DNA of 64,000 nucleotides from Notospermus geniculatus (Eukaryota > Nemertea > Pilidiophora > Heteronemertea > Lineidae). Every line of letters begins with the position of its first letter. Within the stretch, counting starts at the first letter, position 1. The DNA lies in assembly GCA_002633025.1 (NCBI GenBank), contig NMRB01000624.1, positions 1-64,000 of the forward strand. The letters are read 5' to 3'. Of the stretch, positions 42,867 through 54,800 are shown piece after piece. Below the pieces are notes generated by a model. That model was not told the DNA's origin. It searched no databases and saw only the letters and a program-made list of their open reading frames with translations. The translations under genes and the position numbers were made by a program.

Positions 42867-45800
42867 GTACATGTAGGCCTACATCATAAAATTTTCAAAA
42901 ATATTTTTTCGCTTGATGATTGACTGTCTTTTTTTGGAGACCCCCCCCCCGGCCCCCATATACTCCACAGGGAAAAACTGCTGATGCCATTGATTAGTGG
43001 GGTGTTGGAGTGGTACATGAGTGCAAACATCTGTGTCTACTGCCAAGGACATCCTGAGAATATCAGGCGTTCTTACTGCTCGCTCCCTTCGTCACCGCAG
43101 TGAGCGGATGAAGAGGAGCGAGGTAAAAACCCCTGCTGTGGGAGGATGGCCAAGGAGGTCTCAGGTTCTAACCCACTCATGCCAATCTCTCCTTGATGTA
43201 GGTTTGCTCCGGCAGTACTTGTTTCCTCCTACATTTCATAAATATCTCCCAGTACATTTTGACTTGTAGCAAAGGGCCCTAACTTGGGACTTCCTGGGAG
43301 GGTTAATATAATAATGCCTGATAAATTTATTTGACTGCCAAATTTCTGTCTCAAAATCCAGCTTGGAATGTCACTTGCCTCTCAGAATTTCCCAAAATGT
43401 TTGTTTATTTCCCTGAGATTTACCATTTTAAATTATCATTGCCACTTGCCTCTCAGAATTTCCCAAAACGTTCATTTATTTCCCTGAGATTTATCATATT
43501 AAATTATCATTGCCTCATGAGACTGAGAGAGTCTGCTGGTATAATTGTAAATTGCCAAACCATTTACGTTAGATACATGTATAAAAAGACTGCTTTGCTG
43601 GAGTGAACACTGTAAATTATATGATACGACTCCCTTCAGAGTCACTCTCATCCAGGCTCAGCACGGCAACTGTCAGGGATGTATTCACTGGTTACCATTG
43701 GAAACACATATTACAACCTGATATTCCCCACACAGTGTAATATGTGTTAGACGGTGCTGAAGATCATTACTAGGCGGAACATTGGCATGCTCTACATACA
43801 TATTATTGGCTATTTTTCAAAGGAACACCCATGATGGAGGCAGCTTCCATTCTTGTGTCAGATAGCAGCAATACTATACATGTACATGTACAGGGTGGTC
43901 CAAAAAAATGTTTCCATTTTAAAATCTTTATCATTATCAGAAGCAAGGAGTGGGCATGAATACCATGATATATCAGCAGGATGGAGCAACACTGCATTGC
44001 TCCAATGCATCCCTCGAATACCTCCATCGTTACTTCCCCGAGGACAGGCCGGCTCATCTCCCATCCTTGGCCTGCACATTCACCAGACCTCCCCTCAGGA
44101 CTATTTTCTGTGGGGTACTTGAAAGACAGGGTCTACACTTACAGTCCCCAAACAGTAGACGCTCTCAAGAATAACATTTGAAGGGAGATCAGGAGAATTC
44201 AGTTGCTTCCTCCGTCACCCTCCAAAAACAGTGCTAAGAACAACCACTAATTACCTCGGGATGGTCATGTTTGTGTCCTCACTCACTGAAAAAAATACCA
44301 AAATATCAAAATCTCTAAATTTTGATAGTCTCAAATATATCTGCAAGCAATCATCAGAATTTGACAAGACAAGCACGCGCGTGCTGAGAAAATAGCCTAT
44401 CACCATGGTAACCAAAATTGCCATAAAATCCAACAACAATTTTGATTTTCAAGCCGTGTTTTCTAAATGACTGAGTATGACGTATTCGTGATATTTTCTT
44501 CTCTTCAAATATCCGACTCTGAAATGATACCAAAAAAAATTACCTTTCAGATGCAATTAATTTCATGAGAATAGTCCCAGTAGATTTCAAGATATTAACA
44601 ATTTAAGGTTGATATTCTTTTTTCACGAGGACTGTACATGTACACGTACAGTGGAACCTCCTTTAACGGACATCTCTGCCAGGGGGTCACCTCTCAATTC
44701 AGGACACCGAAACTTAGTCCCAAATTGATCATTTCTATTCATTTTACCTCTGTAATCAGGACATCATTAAGGACAGCATCTGGTAGTCTGGACGGTGTCC
44801 TTTATGGAGGGTTCTTCCACTGTACTTTAACTTACAGGCCACAATGTGACATGACAAGCGAGATTGCTTATTTGATATTGGCCAATATCGTCTGATTTGG
44901 TAGGGTAATTTATGGTGACTTGGCGTGTGGGCCAGAGTCGTGGAGCTATCACAGAGATGGTGCGAGCAATCAATAAGTCCGTGGGAAGCAGTAGTCGATT
45001 TTGTGTGTAAATCGACATAGCCTGATATACATCCATCGGTCTTGGTTCTGTTTGAATGGCACTGGACCAAACATGCAGCAGCTGTAATTGCTCAGTATGG
45101 GGCTGCAATCACGGGCTGATAAGGCCACACTTTTTTTATTCTTTGGTTTACGGGCCCGCCGACGTGGCAAAATGCCATTCCGAAAAAAAAATAAAATTGG
45201 GAAAATCAGTTTGTTTTATTTCCACCGAAGTTCAAATGAGGTCTTCTGAGAAAAAAACAAATGAATGGAGTTGTTTTTATTCCCGCTGACCTTGATTTCA
45301 GCAGTCACGACAGCTAAAAATAAACAAAACCAACTGGCGTATGTCTATTTCCCCGGCAGCGAGGACGGAAAGAAGCAGAAAAGAGGCATTTATAAAGAAT
45401 TTATTTGGTTTTTTATTTCCTCCGATTTGTCTAACTTGTCATTCTGAAGCTGAAAATGAAAAAAATGAACTGAACTGAAGTTGTTTTTAGTTTTTATTCC
45501 GTCCTCCGTACCTGGGCTCAAAATCTTTATGCCCGTAAACCAAAGGATATACTAACCATGGCCTAAGAGGCGGGGATGTCTGTTGCTCCCAAACCCTCGA
45601 AAACGTGTTGAGTTTTCCATCCTGAGAACATCAATCAGAACACATCTCAGTTGAGAACAACAGCAGTTAGTTTGTCGGTTGCAAGGCGAAAATGTGACAC
45701 GTATAAATGACATTACCATATGGTAATGGGCGAATTTTGCCCGTTTTTTGTGTACTTTTTAGCTCACCGTGGTGAGCTTATACAATGGTTGTGCGTCCGT

Positions 45801-48800
45801 CGTCCGTCGTCGTCCGTCGTCCGTCGTCGTCGTCGTGTTCCGTTAGCAGGGCACGTTTCGTAACCGCCAGAGCTATTGATCTGAAACTTGGTACATATAT
45901 ACCCCTAGGTCAGATGACCCATGACACCAAGTTTCGGTCCGATTCGACTCTTAGCTTGGCCACCAGGTGGCGGAAACCGAAAACACAAAAAGTGCAATAA
46001 CTCCTGAACTAATGACTAGATCTTCTCCAAATTTTTATCATAGGTGTATGTAATAAGGATACATAACATATATAACGGGTTTTTGATTTGACCTACTTTT
46101 CAAGGTCACAGAGGTCAAAGTTCGACAAAAGTGACGAACCTGCCACAGTTTGTCATTATTTCACCAAGAGACTTCATATCTTGCATAAACATGCATTGGA
46201 CGGGTACCTTTAAAAATACCAAGTTTCGGCCCGATTGGACATCCAATATGGCCGCCAGGTGGCATAACCTGAAAATCAAGTAACTGCTATTACTCAGGAA
46301 CGACTTGACGTGGAGTGCTCAAATTTGATATTTACATCCCTCTAGATGACCTTTACATGCATGTCGAATTTCGGACTGATTTGACTTCCAAGATGGCCAC
46401 CAGGTGGCGTAACCCAAAAATCATCAAAGTGCTGTAACTCAGGAACGACTTAACCCAAAGTGCTCCAATTTGCTATGTGGCCCCCTGCAGATGACCTTTA
46501 TGTGCATGTTAAGTTTCGGCCTGATCGGACATCCAATATGGCCACCAGGTGGCGTAACCCGAAAATCATCAAAGTGCTGTAACTCAGGGACGACTTGACC
46601 CAAAGCGCTCCAATGTGCTATGTGGCCCTCTGCAGATGACCTTTATGTGCATGTGAAGTTCTCGCCCAATCGGACATCCAATATGGCCGCCAGGTGGCGT
46701 AAATCGAAAATCGTCAAAGTGCTGTAACTCAGGAACGACGTGACCCAAAGTGCACCTACTCGGGAATGACTTTACCCAGATTGCTCATCCCTCTGTCATG
46801 AGACTGTTATGTCCAACCCGGTGAGCACATGGTCCATGGACCATTTCATTTGTCCATGGGGGCATGATGAATTGGGAGCCAGGCGTTGGGATCGTAATAT
46901 CCGGGAGTTCGTAAAGTCGAGGTTCGTAAGAGCGAGGGTGCAGGGTTATTTAAAAGTTAATGTATTTTAACTCACAAAGAGCAGTTAGGCCTCGTTCACA
47001 CGGGCATATAGCGTAGCGCGTAACGCGTAGAGCGTAAAAATATTTCTATCTTGAGTCAATGAGCTCTCCACACGCCTGGCGTCAAGGGGCGTATGCGTAT
47101 AATATTGACTCAAGCTAGAAGTATTTTAATACTCTACGTGTTACGCTCTACGCTAAACGCCTTGTGAACGAGGCCTTACCTTCACTTTTGTAAATGAATT
47201 CCATGAATAAATGAACTCCATATTTTTATTTCAGGAATTCCTCATACCAGTGCTTTTTGTCTTGCTTCTGGCACTTTTGGTTGTCGCAAAGCCTGATGTG
47301 AAAATCCTTCCACCAGTCCCTCAGGAGAATTTGACAGCTGAGGCTTTGATAATCTACGACCAGAAAATCCTTGCAACACCTAACAGCACAGTTGTACAAG
47401 AACTGATGAATGAAATTATCAAGGTAAGTGACTTAAAGCTGACGTGAACGAACAAAAAGCCCCCATGCGACGAGCAAAAGAATTGCAAACGCCCTGCAAA
47501 CACCTCAAACGAAGGCTCAGAACATGATTGACCCCACGACGCCAGGAGGGCGCCACCTTATTTGCCTTCAGGCAACAGAGCTGTCAACATCTCCGGATAC
47601 CTCTTACACTACTCAAGTAGAAAAAAATTGTAGTCATTTAGACGGGATTCGAACCGTCGACCTTCTGACTTGTAATCCACCACTGTATCCACTCGGCCAA
47701 CGAGCCAGCTGACAGGGACATGGTTTATGTTTGTCATAGACGTAGGGCTTCGACTTAGTAATAACACTACGTATAAGAGAAAACATGCGACGTCTTCCAA
47801 CAAGTTCGGTGGCCGAATGGGGAAGACGGTGGAACAGAAATAACAAGGCGCGGGTTCGATTCCCAGCTTGATCAAATTTTTTTCTTACAAAAAATGTTCA
47901 ACAGGAGCTCACCAGAGCATGTTGACACCTCGAAAGCGCGATGACAAATAAGGTGGCGCCCTCCTGGCGTCGTGGGGTCTATCATGTTCTGAGCCTTCGT
48001 TTGAGGTGTTTGCAGGGCGTTTGCAATTCTCTTGCTCGTCGCATGGGGGCTTTTTGTTCGTTCACGTCAGCTTTAAAGGGTCACTGTATTCCTTCCCTAT
48101 CCTGTGCTAAACATAGGAGGCATCTATCGACAATGTTTTAAACTACCGCTTATCAACCTCGCCCCATAGAGTAAAGCCTAGTGCACATCGACCTTGCGAC
48201 TGGAAGCAACTACCGACAGGTGTTTCCGGCAACAGTGGGCGATTGGCTGGAAACAGCAGCAACTGATCAAATGCTCAAACAGGCCGATGTGCGCGCCCCG
48301 GCAACGCTATTGCTGACTGTTGCCGCTACTTACAGCCAGTTGCTCATGTTCTACTCGTTGCCGACCGTTGCTTCTAGTTGTCTTCAGTCGCTCTCGATGT
48401 GCACGCTCTGGCAATGAATTTCCTTTGTTTGTGGAGCACACCTGATCATGTGATGGAATCCCGAGTGGTCCGCTCGGAAGACATCGACAATTTCCGTGTA
48501 GCATTCAGTTCAGTTGCCTGTTCGATGTGCGCGCTCCAGATTGAAGACTGGATTGTGCCACTTGTTGCCGCAATGACCAGTTGTAACCGATGTGCGTGGA
48601 ACGCATACATCGATAGCGACTGTTGCATTCATTTGCTTCCAGTCGCAAGGTCGATGTGCGCTAGGCTTAACTCTCATTCCTTGGGTGTCCACATATGCAT
48701 TATTGTAATCATACATTCTCCAACACTGGGGCGAAAGGCAAAAATATGGTATCTTGGAGAATAATGCAATCACCACCGGTGGTGCCAGCTGTTGACAAAA

Positions 48801-51800
48801 CGTAAACTGAATGATGTAACACGGACAACCCCACGACAGTGACGTCGAAGATGTTGCGTCAGATTCGACCATTCCTGTATCTTGGATGGTGTCACGTCAG
48901 CCTGTTTCAGATCGAGGTTCTGGTTGAGATTTCAGCAGAAGTGTGCAGATCTGCGAATTCGAGAATCGTCTATAGATGAGTTTCACTAGCAGCCATCTTA
49001 CCAAAATTAGTACCGGTAGGTCATCACCATGGGAATTCTCTTCCAGTCTGACAGATGACTGTTTCCCCGTCCCCGATGACGATGACCTAATTTTGGCAAG
49101 ATGGTTGCTAGCGAAACTCATTTATATCAAAGTAAGAAAAACATGGCACACTGACACACTGCACACCACACATGGCATCGCTCAAATGGCATTTCTGTGG
49201 TTCTCAATGGGGAGCGCCAATTGGTCACGTGATGACTACTGATAGAGCAGACGAGACACCTAGCGTTGACCTAGGCCCATTGTTCGAGAGATGCGGTTCA
49301 CCAAGCACGGCCAATCACACCTTGAATCGTCATGAATAATAGGTGGCATTGGTGTACTATCCGTTCAAAACCACGCGTATATTCTCGCGTGGTCTGCGTG
49401 ATCGGGGTTCCCTATTCATTACAATTAACACACCAGCCATGATACAGGGCTCACATTTGGGGGCGATGTGGGCGACNCCTATCCTCGCTAAACATAGGAG
49501 GCATCGATCGACAATGTTGTTTCTAAACTACTGCTTATCAACCTCACCCCATGCAGAGTAATGCGGATGTCAGGTCACACTGCGATTGCCTGCGCTACGA
49601 CAGAACAGTCGGCATCTAGTGTCACAATCATGGTCAGGTCACAAAAACGAAAATGTGCACGGTCGTCATGGAACAGGCAACATCTGCTTGCAGGGAATCG
49701 TAACCGTGTTCAGTCAGGTCACCAGCGACTACAGCATCGCAAGTTCTAGCAATCATGTGACTTGTCATCATGTGACTTTTTCAAGATGGCAGTGCCCATG
49801 CAGGGTACAAAAATGCTCGCCACTGATTGGTTAACTAAAATAGACCAACTTCTTGATAATCGCATGACGTTGTAACTCAAGTCAGGTCGACTGCGACTGG
49901 ATTACGCCCGTCGGGATCATGATTCGTCGTGGTGCAGAAGTTCAACATGTTGAACTCTTGATCCGTGATCTTTTTGGTCGGCGACTGATTCCGATCGACG
50001 CAAGTGAGACGCAACTGCAGTCATGTCACACCAGATCAGCGACTGATTTGTTCCACGCTGTCGTGCCTCAGACGCAAAGTGATCCAGAAAAGTCAGCCTG
50101 CGCCTGTTCTGTGCCATCGCAAGGTCGACCTGACATCGCCATAACTCTCATTCCTTGAGTGTCCACATATGCATTATTGTAATCATACATTCTCCAACAC
50201 TGGGGTGAAAGGCAAAAATATGGTATCCTGGAGAATAATGCAATCGCCACCGGTGGTGCCAGCTGTTGACAAAACGTAAACTGAATGATGTAACGCGGAC
50301 AACCCCACGACAGTGACGTCGAAGATGTTGCGTCAGATTCGACCATTCCTGTATCGTGGATGGTGTCACTTCAGCCTGTTTCAGATCGAGGTTCTGGTTG
50401 AGATTTCAGCAGAAGTGTGCAGATCTGCGAATTCGAGAATCGTCTATACATGTAGATGAGTTTCACTAGCAGCCATCTTACCAAAATTAGTACCGGTAGG
50501 TCATCACCATGGGAATTCTCTTCCAGTCTGACAGATGACTGTTTCCCCGTCCCCGATGACGATGACCTAATTTTGGCAAGATGGTTGCTAGCGAAACTCA
50601 TTTATATCAAAGTAAGAAAAACATGACACACTGCACACCACACATGGCATCGCTCAAATGGCATTTCTGTGGTTCTCAATTCATTACAATTAACACACCA
50701 GCCATGATATTCTCTTCTTTTTTTCTGTTGGAGGGTGTGTAATTTTTGGTACCGTTTCAGGATACGCATGGAAGTGAAGCTGATTATATGCTGTTCGATA
50801 CAGAACGAGATATGATCGAATATTACATTAAGTTGCCCGAGGAAAAAGCCCTCGAACTGAATGGTTTAACATTCAATAATCTGCAGCAACAGTCTGTTGA
50901 TTACACGATCCGCACGCCAGCCAAGTCCTTACCATCTCTTAAAGAGGAATTTGATGTTCCAGGTAATCATATTTCTGTCAATTCCTAATGGTTAGTGATA
51001 AAACCCGGAATGAAACGAAATGAAACCATCGAAATGAGAGTCGCAAGGAATTTGAGAATTAACGTTGCAGACGTATGCTTCCGCCTTGAGATTGACGTTT
51101 TTTTCGACATATACCACACAAAATCAAATTGAATTATTATTTTAAAATCAATCATCATCATCATATACGAAATTCCCTTCGGTGCTCCTTAAGTTACCGC
51201 CAGTTTTTGTTCTGTGTTTTCTTCACTTCATTCAGTTGGCGCATAAAGCAAACGTCAATTTCGGAGCAGATTCTACGTTAACCACTTAAATATCGGTATT
51301 ACAAACAATAAGACAATGAAACGAAAATAAATTGATGCAAATCATGCCCATTTCGATGATTTCATTTCGTTTCGTTTTGTTCCGGGTTTTATCACTAACC
51401 AATTCCTAATGCATTGTGTCTCAACGTCAGCTGAGTGTCTGCTCTAGCTGCCTCTTGTTAGGACTTCTCTCTGCTGTTTTACAACCATTGAAAACCATGA
51501 TTGATTTTGTGTACATTTGTATTTTTGTTAGCTTGAAACATATGTTATAACTCATGATTTCTATCACATTCTAATTGATTTTTTGCCTGGTATTACATCG
51601 ATGCGTTGATGATATACGATAGTGTGTTTTGAAATCAGAAGACACCTTTGAGATAAGAAATTTATTTTGGTGGAAAAATTTGTTTTCTCCCAATCATTCA
51701 GATCTATGGAATTTGTGCATCTAAATCCTCTTAAAGACAGATTAAGATGGAAATTCCCAGTTAAATGATTCACATGGCAACAAACTGTGCACTGAGTCAC

Positions 51801-54800
51801 CTGCCACACCCATCAGATGACCTGCAGCTACTGTTATTTATCGTATTTATGCGTCTTTTAGCACACTGCACTTACAATCGACATTCGCTAATATTCGAAT
51901 TTAAGCACAATGCGCTTAAATTCAAACAAGAAGTGATGTGACCAATGATTTCAAAAAGAACATCCATTTTATTAGTGTATCTCGTACAGCCATACGCTAA
52001 GTGTATTTCATACAGTTTGCGTCAAACATTCAACAACTACAATGTAGACCAACTCGTCGAATACCGGTGGCTTGCCGGCGGGTCAGTTTGCCAGACCCAG
52101 TTTGCCAATCACAGACAACGATCGCAGTGGCATGTGCTGATAACCACAACCAATGGACTAATTATCGTTTGTGTATCGGTTTTGTTCCAGAAAAGTATAA
52201 GCACATGTGCTTATAATCGGGTGTAGGCTAACGAAGGCGGAAAAAAGGCCTTAAAACAAGTGATTTTCCTGTTTATAAGTGCATGTGCTTAAATACGCAT
52301 AAATACAATATGCTTCAACAGTTTTTGAAATGGCACTCTCATCTGTGGACTCTACATATCTGCATATTGGTCTATGTCTATGTGCTTCTCAGAAACAAAG
52401 TTACAATGTATAAAAAATTAACAAGAAAAGTGCCATATAATTGTATGCACATTATCATCATTCACTTTCAGAAAGGTGTCGACCACTTGATAACCGGTAT
52501 TATCAAGGGCCTTGCAAGGCTGCTATGTACAGAGACTCTGGCTTTCTTCAACTGCAGATACTTGTGAACACAGCCATATCAAGAGTAGGTCATCTTTGAT
52601 GTTCACCTTGGTTCCTCCCAGAAGAAGTGTCACAATTTCTCTCAAACGAACTTAAGGGATTTACAGGTCGTCATTGCGTCGTGAAGCAACTCGCAGCAAC
52701 TACATGTAGCTTACCAGCGATGGAAGCCAACTCGGAGTGACTGATCAGTTGCCGATTTTGTCGTCCTGATCGGTGCGTTTGCATCTCCGAGCAACTGCCA
52801 GATCCGGTAGTTGCCGCAGTTTGCTTCGAGTTGCCCATGTTCTACTTTTCGGGGACTTGTCTCCAGTTCCACTCTGATCCGTTGACCTGCGCCTGCTGTT
52901 CAAGGTGACTGTCAGTTGCTCCGAGTTCCTCTCAGTCGCTGAAATTGTGACCTGTGCGTGGTGTTTTTTTATCTGCGACGGATCCGTCGAGTTGCTTCAA
53001 GGTGCAATGTCAACCTGTAAGCACCTTTACAGAAAATTGCATCCACTTTGTTTGGCACCCTCTGACAGATGATCTTTGTTCTGGACATTATCCTTAGTCC
53101 TCCCGTGGATACTTTCCAAGGGAGAGTTTTCTTGTGCGAGTTGGCTCTCTATGGGCAACTGAACTTTTGAGCAGTTGTTTGTGACTTTGGTCTCACCATA
53201 AGCCATACTATGGCCATATAAAAAAATCTTTAGTTTAGCATCAGCCACACTTGTGAAAAGTGAGGACGGAGGAGGTTTTTTATTTTTAATTTTATTTTTC
53301 ATACTGAAACGTGATCATTGAAAGAGAGCTTTGAAGCATTGCAGCTTAAATCATACAATCGACAAACTCCTAGAAACTCAAAAACGTTTTTTTTCAAAAA
53401 GTACAAATACGAGTCAGGGGCTCAATTGAGGATCATCAAAGTTTGTTGTAAAATGGTTAAAGTACCGGTAGCAGGAAAAAAAATTTAATTTTTAAAAAAA
53501 AAATTTGAGGAGGCAAGAAATTTCGAGGCGGGAAGTGATGCTAAACTATATTTTTTTTAGGTGGCCTAAGGAACACTTAGTATGAATTGCCAATTATGAG
53601 GCAGCATCCATAAAAAAACTTGGGTGGATAGGCACAGTTAATTTTTTGTTGTGTTTCTCNTCAATCTCCAGAATTCACAAATTTTCGACCCCAACCGGGG
53701 TCTTTTTCAAGTGGAACTTTACAATCTGAAACTCTAGAAAAGACTCTTTTCTAGAGTTTCAGATTGTAAAGTTCCACTTGAAAAAGACCCCGGTTCAGAT
53801 TGTAAAGTTCCACTTGAAAAAGACCCCGGTTGGGGTCGAAAATTCGTGAATTCTGGAGAAAGACCCCGGTTCAGATTGTAAAGTTCCACTTGAAAAAGAC
53901 CCCGGTTGGGGTCGAAAATTCGTGAATTCTGGAGATTGACTGAATTGAAAATAGTGATATTTGAAAAAGGTTAGTCTGCAAACTTGAGGGGGGATATCCC
54001 CTCCTTGAAATTTTTGAGGGTGGATCATCCCCCATCCCCCCCTCTGGCGGAAACACTGGCGTGGTGTTGTTTTTTTTATCTGCGACGAATCCGTCGAGTT
54101 GCTTCAAGATAGATGCAATGTCAACCTGTAAGCACCTTTACAGAAAATTGCATCCACTTTGTTTGGCACCCTCGGACAGATGATCTTTGTTCTGGACATT
54201 ATCCTTAATCCTCATCTTGTTGTGGATACTGTCCACGGAGAGTTTTCTTGTGCGAGTTGGCTCTCTATGGGCAACTGAACTTCTGAGCAGTTGTTTGTGA
54301 CTTTGGTCTCAGCATAAGCCATACTATGGCCATATAAAAAAATCTTTAGTTTAGCATCAGCCACACTTGTGAAAAGTGAGGACGGAGGAGTTTTTTTATT
54401 TTTAATTTTATTTTTCATACTGAAACGTGATCATTGAAAGAGAGCTTTGAAGCATTGCAGCTTAAATCATACAATCGACAAACTCCTAGAAACTCAAAAA
54501 CGTTTTTTTTCAAAAAGTACAAATACGAGTCAGGGGCTCAATTGAGGATCATCAAAGTTTGTTGTAAAATGGTTAAAGTACCGGTAGCAGGAAAAAAAAA
54601 TTAATTTTAAAAAAAAAAATTTGAGGAGGCAAGAAATTTCGAGGCGGGAAGTGATGCTAAACTATATTTTTTTTAGGTGGCCTAAGGAACACTTAGTGTG
54701 AATTGCCAATTATGAGGCAGCATCCATAAAAAAACTTGGGTGGATAGGCACAGTTAATTTTTTGTTGTGTTTCTCAGATCTACATCGGATTCCTTTCAGG

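Larger units (their letters stand above)
47437..48072. mobile_element. 636-bp TIR element with TTAA flanks and two divergent tRNA-like heads
   Basis: Inverted repeats of about 130 bp (AGCTGACGTGAACGAAC / GTTCGTTCACGTCAGCT) are flanked by TTAA on both sides. The core holds two tRNA-like segments on opposite strands, listed separately. It lies 13 bases downstream of an ABCA splice donor. Confidence 0.88.
48100..49455. repeat. Duplicated block A (likely haplotype 1)
   Basis: The order of unique sequence and elements repeats at 49478-50712: AACATAGGAGGCAT.., a MITE, AACTCTCATTCCTTG.., the ATGAGTTTC MITE, then TTACAATTAACACACCAG. Block A has about 210 extra bases (49220-49430) that block B lacks. 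A single N at 49477 separates the blocks. Confidence 0.85.

Noticed and set aside
47637-47712. Functional tRNA gene
   Set aside because: Boxes A and B are present but the acceptor stem does not pair and the anticodon arm is poor; kept as a tRNA-like promoter head.
53027-53302. Repeated 91-codon minus-strand frame, also near 54212
   Set aside because: It appears twice only because the intron block is duplicated; no family recognised.
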